The notes under the pieces: model-generated | What the model was told of the DNA's origin: nothing | Databases searched by the model: none | What the model saw: the letters and a program-made list of their open reading frames with translations, nothing else | Assembly: GCA_002427465.1 (NCBI GenBank) | Contig: DIRC01000001.1 | Location: 9,393-46,867 of the forward strand | Direction: 5' to 3' | DNA from: Clostridiales bacterium UBA5446 | GTDB lineage: Bacteria > Bacillota > Clostridia > Oscillospirales > Oscillospiraceae | DNA length: 37,475 nucleotides | Part shown: piece after piece, positions 24,112 through 32,502 of the stretch | Layout of the letters: the number at the start of each line of letters is the position of its first letter | Position numbering within the stretch: the stretch's first letter is position 1 | Made by a program: the position numbers and the translations under genes

Positions 24112-24150
24112 AGCCAAAGCCCCCCGTAAACCCGGAGGGCTTTGGCTTTA
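24112..24150. terminator. bidirectional terminator between spo0A and the carboxypeptidase gene
   Basis: AGCCAAAGCCC pairs with GGGCTTTGGCT (11 bp), followed by TTTATTTA. It overlaps the stop codon of the minus-strand gene. Confidence 0.8.
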
Positions 24151-25776
24151 TTTACGTTTTTGTTTTTCTTCCTGCGGCTCGTCTTCCTGATTGCGGCGGA
24201 AAAATTCTTCAAAGTAATCCCGTTTTGCCTGATCGTTACCGGGTATTGTGGTGCCGATTTTGACGGTATGCCGTCCGCTGACGTCCTCGCGGGAGAAATA
24301 ATCCATCCGCGGCCCGCCGTCTGCCTTAGATCCGTTTTCCTGCGGCGGTTTCGGCCCCCGCCGGTTTTCATCTACCCCAAAAATGCGCGTCATTTCCTCT
24401 TCCTCGCGCCGCTTCTCCAATTCCTGACGGGCCCGCCGCGCCTCCTTCTGGTGACGCTTGTGGAGCGTGCGGTATCGGATTATAAGCAAAGCGTAAGCCA
24501 CAAGGATGATGATGAGAATCCAGAAGATGATTTTTACCCATACCAGATTCAGGGCTGTCCCGACCTGTTCTTTCATATACTGGATTTTTGAAAGCTCAAC
24601 CGAGGTGCTGGCCACCAGGGAAGCCGTCCCGTAAACCACGCCGTCCTTGGAGACGGTGATCTCCCCCAGAACCGCTCCCGCGGCGATGGGTGCGGCCAGC
24701 GTCTCGCCGGACTGCTCGCTGTATATCACGATATCCCGTTCAAAGCCCGAGAGCTCCACATCGTTCGGAAGCAGCGCGACTACCACATCCTTAGGGCGCA
24801 GGGTCACCGAATCCCCGTCCGAACCCATAGCCACCGGAACCTCGCAGACCAGCTCGGAGGAGCCGAGAATTTCCTGCATGCTAAAGTTGTTGAAAACCCA
24901 GTTGTACAGCGCAATAGTATCGACAAAATTGCCGTACGTCAAAGAGCCGTCGGCATTTTCTTTGCCCGTACCGCCCATAACCACGGCAAGCAGGTGCATC
25001 CCATCCTTCTCCGCCGTGGAGACCAGACAGTATCCCGCCGCGCTGGTATGCCCGGTTTTCACGCCCCTGGCATATTCGTAATAATACCCCCTGTAATAGG
25101 GTGAGTCGGAGTTGATTAGGCCGTTGGTGTTGGAAAGCTCCCGCGTCTCGGACATGTTCGTGGCGGGTACCGTATGCTTCACCGTGTTGCAGATCTCCAT
25201 GAAAAGATCCTGCCTGATGGCCTCCATCGTAATCAGATAAACATCGTTCGCTGTGGTATAATGGTTCTCATCCGGAAGCCCGTGGGTATTGGTGAAGTGA
25301 GTGCCCGTGCAGCCCAGCTGGGCCGCCCTTTCGTTCATCATCTGCACAAAGTTCGGAATCGACCCGCCTATGTATTCGGCAATCACATTGCAGGCCTCAT
25401 TGGCGGATTCCACCATGGCGCAGTACAGGTACTCCTCAAGGGTCATCGTCTCACCGACGGCAATATTGGCTGTGCTGCCGTCCTCCGCCATGCCCTCCAG
25501 ACACGCCGCGGTACAGGTGATTTCATCAGTGGGCAAAACGTCGCCCCTTTCGATTGCCTCAACGGCCAGAAAAACCGTCACAATCTTTGTCAGCGAAGCC
25601 GGATACACTCTTTCATCGGCGTTTTGAGAGAAAAAAACCCTGCCGCTATCGGCATCCGCCAGGAGAACCGCTTTTGCGGTGACTGCCGGATCGTCCAGCG
25701 CCAGCGCCGCCGGCGACAAGACGGAGAAAAATAAACAAAGCAATAAAATGACTGGGAATATCTTTATTTTTTTCAT
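24148..25776 (-). CDS. D-alanyl-D-alanine carboxypeptidase (S11) with a long cytoplasmic tail
   Basis: The chosen ATG follows CGGAG; an ATG 15 bases earlier lacks a ribosome site. The 542-residue protein has a signal peptide (1-28), the S11 penicillin-binding domain with active-site motifs S-x-x-K (ASLTK), S-x-N (ESANE) and KTG (GVKTGHTS), a beta-rich C-terminal domain, then a membrane helix (about residues 410-432) and about 110 highly charged residues. It trims the last D-Ala from peptidoglycan stem peptides outside the cell. Usual DacA/DacF proteins end in an amphipathic helix and are about 380-440 residues, so the membrane helix plus charged tail is an unusual extension. The gene lies next to spo0A, pointing away from the ComEA-like gene. 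Confidence 0.9.
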   Translation of the reverse strand: MKKIKIFPVILLLCLFFSVLSPAALALDDPAVTAKAVLLADADSGRVFFSQNADERVYPASLTKIVTVFLAVEAIERGDVLPTDEITCTAACLEGMAEDGSTANIAVGETMTLEEYLYCAMVESANEACNVIAEYIGGSIPNFVQMMNERAAQLGCTGTHFTNTHGLPDENHYTTANDVYLITMEAIRQDLFMEICNTVKHTVPATNMSETRELSNTNGLINSDSPYYRGYYYEYARGVKTGHTSAAGYCLVSTAEKDGMHLLAVVMGGTGKENADGSLTYGNFVDTIALYNWVFNNFSMQEILGSSELVCEVPVAMGSDGDSVTLRPKDVVVALLPNDVELSGFERDIVIYSEQSGETLAAPIAAGAVLGEITVSKDGVVYGTASLVASTSVELSKIQYMKEQVGTALNLVWVKIIFWILIIILVAYALLIIRYRTLHKRHQKEARRARQELEKRREEEEMTRIFGVDENRRGPKPPQENGSKADGGPRMDYFSREDVSGRHTVKIGTTIPGNDQAKRDYFEEFFRRNQEDEPQEEKQKRK

Positions 25777-25835
25777 ATCAATCTCCGACATAATGTGTTA
25801 TAGTTTATTAGGGGGATTTTCGAAAAGCATACTGT

Positions 25836-25864
25836 ATTATAACGGTTTACATAAAGAAAAGCAA
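25836..25864 (-). promoter_or_regulatory. probable SigA promoter of the carboxypeptidase gene
   Basis: On the minus strand TTGCTT and TATAAT are separated by 17 bases, 60 bases before the start codon. A vegetative promoter argues against a strictly forespore DacF role. Confidence 0.6.
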
Positions 25865-25899
25865 CCTTAAATAATTCCCGTTGAGTCGGAGATGCTGTT

Positions 25900-26289
25900 G
25901 TGGGAAAGCTGAAAAAAACCGAAGCCGCCTGGCTGGCAGCCGCCGCCGCGGCGCTGGCTCTTGCCGTGGCCGTCCGGCTGTTCTCCGCCGCCTCGGCAGC
26001 GCAAATCGACTTCTCCCCGGCCGACCGCTCGGCGTCCGTCTGGGCGGAAGCCTCCCCGGAACTCCCTTACGAACGGGCCGCCGGACAGGATATTAACATC
26101 AACTCCGCCGACGCCGAGGCCCTCACGCTGCTGCCGGGCATCGGCGAGGCGCTCGCCGGCCGCATCATTCGGTATCGGGAGGAAAACGGCGGATTTTCCG
26201 ACATTTCGGAAATTCTGTCCGTGAATGGCATTGGCCAGGCCACCTTTGACAAAATCAAAGATTACATCACCGCGGAGGATATGCCATGA
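25900..26289 (+). CDS. ComEA-like helix-hairpin-helix protein
   Basis: This 129-residue protein starts at GTG, with GGAG 8 bases upstream. It has one N-terminal membrane helix (about 10-30) and a C-terminal helix-hairpin-helix pair of the ComEA type (ININSADAEALTLLPGIGEALAGRII and the ISEILSVNGIGQATFDKIKDYI half). ComEA binds incoming DNA at the membrane in competent cells. The SLBB domain present in full ComEA proteins is missing, so it is a short form. Its stop overlaps the response regulator start by ATGA, which makes this the first gene of a signalling operon; no other competence gene is nearby. Confidence 0.85.
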   Translation: MGKLKKTEAAWLAAAAAALALAVAVRLFSAASAAQIDFSPADRSASVWAEASPELPYERAAGQDININSADAEALTLLPGIGEALAGRIIRYREENGGFSDISEILSVNGIGQATFDKIKDYITAEDMP

Positions 26290-26969
26290 AAGTGCTTGTG
26301 GTAGACGACGAAAAGCTCTTGGTCAAGGGCATCAAATTCAATCTTGAGAACGAAGGTTATCAGGTGGATTCCTGCCACGACGGCGAGACGGCCGTCCAGA
26401 TGGCTCGGGAGAACAGCTATGATATCATCATCCTGGACCTGATGATGCCCCGTGTGGACGGTCTGGAGGCCTGCCAGCAGATACGCAGCTTCTCCACCGT
26501 ACCCATCATCATGCTCACCGCCCGCAGTGAGGATTCGGACAAGCTTCTTGGCTTCGAGTCCGGCGCGGACGATTATATCACGAAGCCCTTCAACATCCTG
26601 GAGCTCAAGGCCAGGATCCGGGCGCTTCTTCGCCGGGCGTCCATGCCCGCCGCCCAGGCCGCTTCTTCAGATGTGCTGACCAGGGGACACCTCACCCTCG
26701 ATCCCAAGCGCCGAAACGTCAAGAAGGACGGCGCCGCCGTTGAGCTCACGGCAAAGGAATTCGACCTGGCCGAACTGCTCATGCGCAATCCGGGGCGTGT
26801 ATACAGCAGGGACAGCCTTCTGAACCTGATTTGGGGATATGATTATCAGGGCGACGCCCGCACAGTGGATGTGCATATACGCCGCCTGCGTGAAAAGTTG
26901 GAAAAGGTTCCGGCGTCTCCGGAATTTATCATCACCAAATGGGGCGTCGGCTACTTTTTTGCGGAGTAA
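26286..26969 (+). CDS. OmpR/PhoB-type response regulator
   Basis: The 227-residue protein has a canonical receiver domain (about 1-115: acidic pair VVDDEK, phospho-acceptor Asp in IILDLMMP, and Thr and Lys in MLTAR and ITKPF) and a winged-helix DNA-binding domain (about 130-227: LTAKEFDLAELLMRNPGRVYSRDSLL, RTVDVHIRRLREKL). It probably regulates promoters together with the histidine kinase 3 bases downstream. Its intact receiver contrasts with the degenerate one of Spo0A in the same window. Targets cannot be read from the sequence. Confidence 0.94.
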   Translation: MKVLVVDDEKLLVKGIKFNLENEGYQVDSCHDGETAVQMARENSYDIIILDLMMPRVDGLEACQQIRSFSTVPIIMLTARSEDSDKLLGFESGADDYITKPFNILELKARIRALLRRASMPAAQAASSDVLTRGHLTLDPKRRNVKKDGAAVELTAKEFDLAELLMRNPGRVYSRDSLLNLIWGYDYQGDARTVDVHIRRLREKLEKVPASPEFIITKWGVGYFFAE

Positions 26970-26972
26970 GGT

Positions 26973-28412
26973 ATGCGCATAAAACCCCGGGAAAAAAGAA
27001 AACGGACGGGAAGCGTCCAGTATAAATTCATTGTCTCCTTCTTCGCGCTGATTGGCGCGCTTCTTCTGCTGATGAACACATATCCGCTCATGGCATCCCG
27101 GGATCTGGTGTTCAAGGAGAAAGAAAGCGCCCTCATGAACCAGGCTGCGGTCATCTCCTCCTCCCTGTCCGCTCTGGATACCCTGTCCGCCAACAGCGTG
27201 GCGCAGGTCATGGAACTGCTGGACGTCACCAGCTTTTCGCGCATTGTCGTGACGGACGGTTCTGCGCTGGTGCTTTATGACACCTGGGGCGACTCGGGAA
27301 TCGGCAAATACGCGCTTTTTTCGGAGATTTCCCGCGCTCTGGGCGGGGAGCAGGTATTCCGGTCCCAATTTGCTGACGGCGCGTTCATCTCCCGGGCGGC
27401 CATGCCCGTCCGCAGCCGTTCGGTCACCCTCGGCTCCGTCTATCTTTGCGAATACGACAGCGAGCAGGCCTCCCTGATCCTGAGCATCCAGAACATCCTT
27501 CGCGTGATCTCCATCGCGGCCTGCACCGTTGCGCTCATTCTCACCGTCGCCTTTTCCCGCACCCTGACCGCCCGCATCACACACCTGGCAAAGGCCATAC
27601 AGGTGGTCCGCGGCGGCAACTACGCCCACCGGCTCGACATCGGCGGAAACGACGAACTGACAGAGCTGGGCAACGAATTCAACAACCTTACCGAGCGGCT
27701 TGAGACTACGGAACAACAGCGCCGGCGCTTCGTTTCGGATGCTTCCCATGAGCTCAAGACCCCTTTGGCGTCCATACGCCTTCTGTCCGACAGCATCGTT
27801 CAGAGCGGGGATATGGACATGGACACCATGCGGGAATTTGTGACGGACATCGGCTCGGAGGCCGAGCGGCTTCAGCGCACCACGGAAAAACTGCTGGATC
27901 TCTCCCGCCGGGATGACGGCATCGAGAGCAAACGCAGCCCCGTGGATATCGGCGCGGCTCTGAAATCCACGCTCAGGCTTCTCACGCCCCTTGCGGACGC
28001 CCGCAACGTTACCATTGAGTATACCGTCGGGCAGGACTGCATGGTTCTGGCCTCCGAGGACGATATTCATCAGATCATTTTCAACCTGGCGGAAAACGCC
28101 TTGAAATATAATCACGACGGCGGACACGTCTACCTGACCGTGGACGGCGATGAAACCCATGTTTTTCTGACCGTAGAGGACACCGGGATCGGAATCCCCG
28201 AGGAGGACAGAGCCCAGATTTTCTCCCGGTTTTACCGGGTGGACAAGGCCAGATCCCGGGAGGCGGGCGGAAGCGGTCTTGGCCTTTCCATCGTCAGCGA
28301 TGCCGTGGCCTCCTTGGGCGGGGAGATCACCGTAAGCCCCCGAACCCCCAACGGAACGCGTTTTGCCGTATCCTTCCCCCGCTTTTCAGAAAAGGAGGAC
28401 GCCGAAACATGA
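26973..28412 (+). CDS. sensor histidine kinase
   Basis: The 479-residue kinase has two membrane helices (about 20-42 and 168-190) around an extracytoplasmic sensor loop of about 125 residues, then a HAMP-like region, a HisKA domain with the phosphorylated His in SDASHELKTPLASIRL, and a HATPase domain with N, G1 and G2 boxes (NLAENALKY, DTGIGIP, GGSGLGLSIV). Layout matches PhoR/VicK-type envelope sensors. It is coupled to the upstream regulator, and the lipoprotein gene downstream overlaps its stop by ATGA. The signal is unknown. Confidence 0.93.
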   Translation: MRIKPREKRKRTGSVQYKFIVSFFALIGALLLLMNTYPLMASRDLVFKEKESALMNQAAVISSSLSALDTLSANSVAQVMELLDVTSFSRIVVTDGSALVLYDTWGDSGIGKYALFSEISRALGGEQVFRSQFADGAFISRAAMPVRSRSVTLGSVYLCEYDSEQASLILSIQNILRVISIAACTVALILTVAFSRTLTARITHLAKAIQVVRGGNYAHRLDIGGNDELTELGNEFNNLTERLETTEQQRRRFVSDASHELKTPLASIRLLSDSIVQSGDMDMDTMREFVTDIGSEAERLQRTTEKLLDLSRRDDGIESKRSPVDIGAALKSTLRLLTPLADARNVTIEYTVGQDCMVLASEDDIHQIIFNLAENALKYNHDGGHVYLTVDGDETHVFLTVEDTGIGIPEEDRAQIFSRFYRVDKARSREAGGSGLGLSIVSDAVASLGGEITVSPRTPNGTRFAVSFPRFSEKEDAET

Positions 28413-28879
28413 AGCAAAAACGTCTGGCCGCGCACCTGCTGGCCGCGGCTATGCTGCTATCGGCCTGCGGCGTGGCTTCCGGCGGAAAACACCTGGCGGT
28501 TTATCGGGCGGTGGCCGCCCCTTATCGGAACGGCGGGGAACTGGCCGTTGCCGAGAACCTTTTTCTCTCGCCGGGGGTCGGTATCATCAACGCCGCGATC
28601 TCCGCCTTTAACGCGGAATCGTCCGATCCGGGGCTTGAAAACCCCCTGCCCTACGGCGGGCGCATTCTGGGGTATGAGCTGAACGGCGGCGAACTGCGTC
28701 TCGAAGCCGAGGGCTGCGACGAGCTGGGAGGCTTTGACCTTACCCTGCTTTGCTGCTGCGCCGTTTTGACCTTCTGCGCCATCGACGGGATCGAAACCGT
28801 TTCCATCATATCCGGCGAAAAATCCCTTTGTTCTCTGCTTTCCCCCGGCGATATCATGCTTACCGATATTTCGGCATAA
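28409..28879 (+). CDS. GerMN-like lipoprotein
   Basis: A short 156-residue lipoprotein with lipobox L-S-A-C (Cys20). The mature part contains a segment (about residues 90-135) resembling the GerMN domain found in GerM and related sporulation or cell-wall lipoproteins: a short strand pair, a charged turn and a cysteine-rich helix (LLCCCAVLTFC) in place of the usual leucine-rich one, followed by a GIETVSI strand. It overlaps the kinase stop and may be an accessory sensor of that system. The GerMN assignment is by eye only. Confidence 0.6.
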   Translation: MKQKRLAAHLLAAAMLLSACGVASGGKHLAVYRAVAAPYRNGGELAVAENLFLSPGVGIINAAISAFNAESSDPGLENPLPYGGRILGYELNGGELRLEAEGCDELGGFDLTLLCCCAVLTFCAIDGIETVSIISGEKSLCSLLSPGDIMLTDISA

Positions 28880-28904
28880 TCCTATAAGAATGAAAGGCGA
28901 CCTT

Positions 28905-29975
28905 ATGACAAATCTTAAGAAAATCCAATCGGCGCTGGCCTGCACGGAGCTGGATGCCCTGCTCCTGATGAACGACAAAAATGTTTTTTACTCCACGGGC
29001 TTTCTGCCAACGGACAGCGCGGCGATAATTTCCCGCAAAAACGCATATCTTATCACCGATTCCCGGTATGTGGAGGCAGCCACACTTCAGCGTGATCCGG
29101 CGGTGGAGGTCGTGCTGTCCACCCGGGAACACGGCGTTTCCGACTGCATCAGGGATATTGTTCTGAACCTGGGCATTAAAAAACTCGGCGCGGAGGAAGA
29201 CTGCCTGAGCTTCTCGGACTATAACCGCCTGGGCGAAAAGCTGGGTTTCCCCCTTCAACCGGGGCAGAAGCTGATTTCCGTCCTCCGGGAGTCCAAATCC
29301 AGGGCGGAGCTGGATAGTCTCATCGCCGCGCAGCGGATCGCGGAGCGCGCGCTGAACGATGTGATGGCCATAATAAAGCCGGGGTTGTCCGAGCGGGAGC
29401 TGGCCGCGGAGCTGACTTACCGTATGCTGCTCTACGGCAGCGAAAGAAATTCCTTCGACCCGATTGTGGTGACCGGCGCCAAAACCAGCATGCCTCACGG
29501 CGTTCCCGGTGACGAATGGATCAAGTCCGGCGATTTTGTAACCATGGACTTTGGCTGCATCAAAAACGGCTACTGCTCGGACATGACCCGCACGGTTGCC
29601 GTGGGCGACGTCACGGATGAGATGAAAAACGTTTACGACGTTGTTCTGCGCTCCCAGCTTGCCGGCATTGCCGCCTCCAGGCCGGGAGTCACGGGCGCAT
29701 CCATACACGCGGCGGCCGCAAAGGTGATCGACGACGCGGGCTACGGCCAGTATTTCGGACATGGTTTCGGACACAGCGTCGGCCTGGATATCCATGAAAA
29801 CCCGAACGCCTCCCCCGCCAATAACCAGCCCATGCCGGAGGGCGCGGTGATCTCCGCCGAGCCGGGCATTTATATCCCCGGGCGCTTCGGGGTTAGGATC
29901 GAGGACGTGCTGTATTTGACCGGCGAAGGCTGCATCAACATCGCGGAAGCCCCGAAAAACCTGATAATCATTTAA
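28905..29975 (+). CDS. Xaa-Pro aminopeptidase-type M24 peptidase
   Basis: The 356-residue protein has an N-terminal creatinase-like domain (about 1-130) and a C-terminal pita-bread M24 domain. Metal ligands are the two Asp in DFGCIKNGYCSDMT, His in GHGFGHSVGLD, and the Glu residues in ISAEPGIY and VRIEDVL. It removes N-terminal residues preceding proline in the cytoplasm. The ATG after AAAGG is preferred to one 15 bases earlier. Adjacency to efp is conserved in many Firmicutes. Confidence 0.93.
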   Translation: MTNLKKIQSALACTELDALLLMNDKNVFYSTGFLPTDSAAIISRKNAYLITDSRYVEAATLQRDPAVEVVLSTREHGVSDCIRDIVLNLGIKKLGAEEDCLSFSDYNRLGEKLGFPLQPGQKLISVLRESKSRAELDSLIAAQRIAERALNDVMAIIKPGLSERELAAELTYRMLLYGSERNSFDPIVVTGAKTSMPHGVPGDEWIKSGDFVTMDFGCIKNGYCSDMTRTVAVGDVTDEMKNVYDVVLRSQLAGIAASRPGVTGASIHAAAAKVIDDAGYGQYFGHGFGHSVGLDIHENPNASPANNQPMPEGAVISAEPGIYIPGRFGVRIEDVLYLTGEGCINIAEAPKNLIII

Positions 29976-29981
29976 TTTCTA

Positions 29982-30010
29982 TTGCCAAATCCCTGATAAT
30001 AGTGTAGAAT
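29982..30010 (+). promoter_or_regulatory. probable SigA promoter of efp
   Basis: TTGCCA and TAGAAT are separated by 17 bases, immediately after the peptidase stop and 42 bases before the efp start. Confidence 0.55.
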
Positions 30011-30052
30011 GTTTTGGCAAAAATACCTAGACTGACACTGGAGGATATCAAT

Positions 30053-30616
30053 ATGCTTACAGCAGGCGATTTCAGAAACGGCGTCACCTTTGAGATGGAC
30101 GGCCAGGTTATGCAGGTCATCGAGTTTCAGCATGTCAAGCCCGGAAAGGGCGCTGCTTTTGTCCGGACAAAAATAAAAAATGTCATTACCGGGGCCGTTA
30201 TCGAAACCTCGTTCAATCCTACCTCAAAGTTTGAAAATGCGACTGTCGATCGTAAAAGCATGGAGTTCAGCTACGCTGACGGAAACCTTTATTACTTCAT
30301 GGATCCCGAAAATTATGAGCTCATCCCCATTGACCGCGCCGTGCTGAGCGATGGATTCCGTTTCGTCACCGAAAATATGGTCTGCACAGTCTTTTCCTAT
30401 AAAGGCAAGGTCTTTTCCGTGGAGCCCCCTAATTTCGTTGATCTGACCATCACACAAACCGATCCCGGCTTTGCCGGCAATACCGCCACCAACGCCACCA
30501 AGCCCGCGACCGTGGAGACCGGCGCGGAGATCAAAGTGCCGCTGTTCATCAGCGAAGGAGACAGAATCAAGGTAGATACCCGCAGCGGGGAATATCTTGA
30601 AAGAGCCAAGGGCTAA
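30053..30616 (+). CDS. efp: translation elongation factor P
   Basis: The 187-residue protein has the three OB-like domains of EF-P. The tip loop KPGKGAAFVRTK carries the lysine modified in many species, and the C-terminal GEYLERAKG end is standard. It relieves ribosome stalling at polyproline stretches. The ATG follows GGAGG by 8 bases; an in-frame codon 39 bases upstream is unlikely to be used. Confidence 0.96.
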   Translation: MLTAGDFRNGVTFEMDGQVMQVIEFQHVKPGKGAAFVRTKIKNVITGAVIETSFNPTSKFENATVDRKSMEFSYADGNLYYFMDPENYELIPIDRAVLSDGFRFVTENMVCTVFSYKGKVFSVEPPNFVDLTITQTDPGFAGNTATNATKPATVETGAEIKVPLFISEGDRIKVDTRSGEYLERAKG

Positions 30617-30654
30617 AAGCGAACAAAAGATTTTACCGAAGGAGTGACAATGCT

Positions 30655-31098
30655 ATGACTACTTCCGAAAAAGTCGCCTACCTGAAAGGCCTGACCGAGG
30701 GGCTTGGCATCAACAAGGAATCCAAAGAGGGAAAGATCCTTGCCGTAGTGATGGATATTCTGGAGGATGTCGCCCTGGATATCGAGGATCTGGAGCAGAA
30801 TGCCTGGGATCTGGGCGAGGCGCTGGATCAGGTCAGCGACGATCTGTCCGACGTCGAGGATATCCTCTATGACGATGAGGATGACGACGACGAGGATGAT
30901 GACGAGGATGACGACGACGAGGATGATGACGAGGGCGACGAGAATACCCTTTTTTATGAGGTGACCTGTCCGGCCTGCGACAACACGATAACAATCGACG
31001 AGGACGTGCTGGATCTTGGCGCAATTGAGTGCCCCAACTGCGGCGAGTCCCTTGAGTTTGACGGAATTGAAACCGGGGACGAACCGGAAGACGACTGA
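30655..31098 (+). CDS. CD1247_N-type protein with acidic linker and zinc ribbon
   Basis: The 147-residue protein has an N-terminal region (about 1-72) I associate with the CD1247_N family (YLKGLTEGLG near the start, then acidic helices), a run of Asp and Glu (about 73-98) and a C-terminal zinc ribbon with two C-x-x-C pairs (CPAC, CPNC). The role of this family is not known; nucleic-acid or ribosome-associated binding is only a guess. AAGGAG precedes the ATG. It follows efp by 38 bases and ends before a strong terminator. Confidence 0.8.
   Translation: MTTSEKVAYLKGLTEGLGINKESKEGKILAVVMDILEDVALDIEDLEQNAWDLGEALDQVSDDLSDVEDILYDDEDDDDEDDDEDDDDEDDDEGDENTLFYEVTCPACDNTITIDEDVLDLGAIECPNCGESLEFDGIETGDEPEDD
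30877..30930 (+). repeat. tandem duplication of a 27-bp unit in the acidic linker
   Basis: Two identical 27-base copies (30877-30903, 30904-30930) sit directly next to each other and encode nine residues each, all Asp or Glu. The frame is kept, so slippage would change only the linker length. Confidence 0.9.
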
Positions 31099-31121
31099 GT
31101 AAAAAAGTATAGTTTTCATTA

Positions 31122-31162
31122 AATAATCCGGAGCGGCAAAAAGCCGCTCCGGATTATTTTTT
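31122..31162. terminator. strong bidirectional terminator
   Basis: A perfect 16-bp stem (AATAATCCGGAGCGGC) with an AAAAA loop is followed by TTTT, between the convergent CD1247_N and HAD genes. Confidence 0.93.
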
Positions 31163-31207
31163 CATATCTGTTTGCGTGATCGCCGCGCGGGAAGCCGCCG
31201 CCCGGCC

Positions 31208-31777
31208 CTATTTTTTCGGCCAGGGGCGAAGTGTGGAACCGCTCACCATCCACGCCCGCTCCGCCAGCCCGGCCAGGGGCGTATCATTGGCAGAGTCCGA
31301 AAAAAACTCGCGGATCTCCGTCCCGGGATATTCCCGGCGCAGCCGCCTCACTTTTTCTTCCCCGTCGTTGTTGGCGCCTTCGTAAATCCCCGTATATTTT
31401 CCGACCCGGGACGCGATGAGCCGAACCCCCAGCTTATCGGCGGGAAGCCTGAGCAAAAACTCCGGAGAGGCCGAAATAATGATGTCGTCCGGCCTGCGGC
31501 GCTCCAGATACCAACGGTTGACGTTCCCGAAATGCTCCGCCCAGAAAATGTCAAGCTCCGCATCCACATCGGGAATCATGGTCAAAAACCGATAGAATTT
31601 TTCCTTGACCGCGGTTTTGGAGGCGAGGCCCACGGCCAGAAGCGGCAGGCCCGGCGCCGCCGCAATGGAGCGCAGCGCCGCCCTCGGATACCGGCGGGCG
31701 CAAAACCGGAAAAATGCCAGAGAGCTGTCGTACGGCAGGATCGTCTTGTCAAAATCGTAAACGTTTACTTTTTCCAT
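31208..31777 (-). CDS. HAD-superfamily phosphatase (SerB-like, IB type)
   Basis: The 189-residue protein opens with the HAD nucleophile motif YDFDKTI, continues with a helical cap, a SASPEF motif II and a final DSANDTPL motif IV. That is the plan of phosphoserine phosphatase-like or HAD-IB enzymes. The ATG at 31777 is favoured by its 7-base distance to GGAG; an ATG three bases earlier is also possible. It overlaps the YdcF-like gene stop and is the last gene of the minus-strand envelope cluster. The substrate is unknown. Confidence 0.85.
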   Translation of the reverse strand: MEKVNVYDFDKTILPYDSSLAFFRFCARRYPRAALRSIAAAPGLPLLAVGLASKTAVKEKFYRFLTMIPDVDAELDIFWAEHFGNVNRWYLERRRPDDIIISASPEFLLRLPADKLGVRLIASRVGKYTGIYEGANNDGEEKVRRLRREYPGTEIREFFSDSANDTPLAGLAERAWMVSGSTLRPWPKK

Positions 31778-32502
31778 CATACCACTCCGAAAATAAGATA
31801 ATAGAGTCTGGCTCCGGCCTCGCGGATGAAGTAATTCAGCTTCAGCACGGGCAGGCTTGTCTCCCCGGCAATGCCCGAAACGGACACGCCCAGGGTCTCG
31901 GCCAGCAGCTTTGCCCGATACAGATGGTATTCGCTGGATACGACCGCCACATTGTCCGGCGTATCTCCCCGGTTTCGGATAATGTCAAATGAAAAGGCCA
32001 GGTTTTCCCTGGTGCTGGCCGCATTCGGCTCCTGTATGATACGCTCGGGCGATATGCCCCGTGCCTCCAGCCATATCCCCATGGCCCGGGCCTCGGTGAT
32101 GTTTTCTCCCGGCCCCTGCCCTCCTGAAACGATGACCACGGTCTCCGGGTTATCCTCCAGATAGATCAGGGCCGCATCCAGGCGGTTCACCAGGGAAAGG
32201 GAGGGGGTCTTGCCGTTCACCCCCGCGCCCAATACGATGATATAGTCGCAGCCTTCGGGGGCGTCCGTCCTGGCCGCCTTGATAATTGGAATCTCGATTA
32301 CAATCAGAAAAACTGCCGCCGCCGCGATGATCCCCATATAAATCCGCCGCGCCTTCCGCCCCGAAAAATGGCAGAGTACGGCTGCCGCCGCGGCCAGAAC
32401 GAGCAGCAGCCCGATAAAGCCGTACCCATCCAGAAGAAAAAGAAACAGGAATGCGGCCGCCAGAAGAATAACCGGCAGAATGATCCATGTCTTATCCTTC
32501 AT
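31777..32502 (-). CDS. YdcF/ElyC-like DUF218 membrane protein
   Basis: The 241-residue protein has two or three N-terminal membrane helices (about 8-70) and a DUF218 domain with YIIVLGAGVNGK, VIVSGGQGPGE, ASTRENLAFS and SSEYHLYRA segments. SanA/ElyC members are linked to envelope integrity and to the undecaprenyl-carrier step. The start overlaps the ABC-F gene end by 11 bases, and GGGGG precedes it. Confidence 0.88.
   Translation of the reverse strand: MKDKTWIILPVILLAAAFLFLFLLDGYGFIGLLLVLAAAAAVLCHFSGRKARRIYMGIIAAAAVFLIVIEIPIIKAARTDAPEGCDYIIVLGAGVNGKTPSLSLVNRLDAALIYLEDNPETVVIVSGGQGPGENITEARAMGIWLEARGISPERIIQEPNAASTRENLAFSFDIIRNRGDTPDNVAVVSSEYHLYRAKLLAETLGVSVSGIAGETSLPVLKLNYFIREAGARLYYLIFGVV

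Noticed and set aside
26667..28160. A 497-codon open frame antisense to the regulator and kinase genes
   Set aside because: It is a shadow frame of GC-rich coding sequence; the plus strand shows complete domain motifs and the antisense product resembles nothing.
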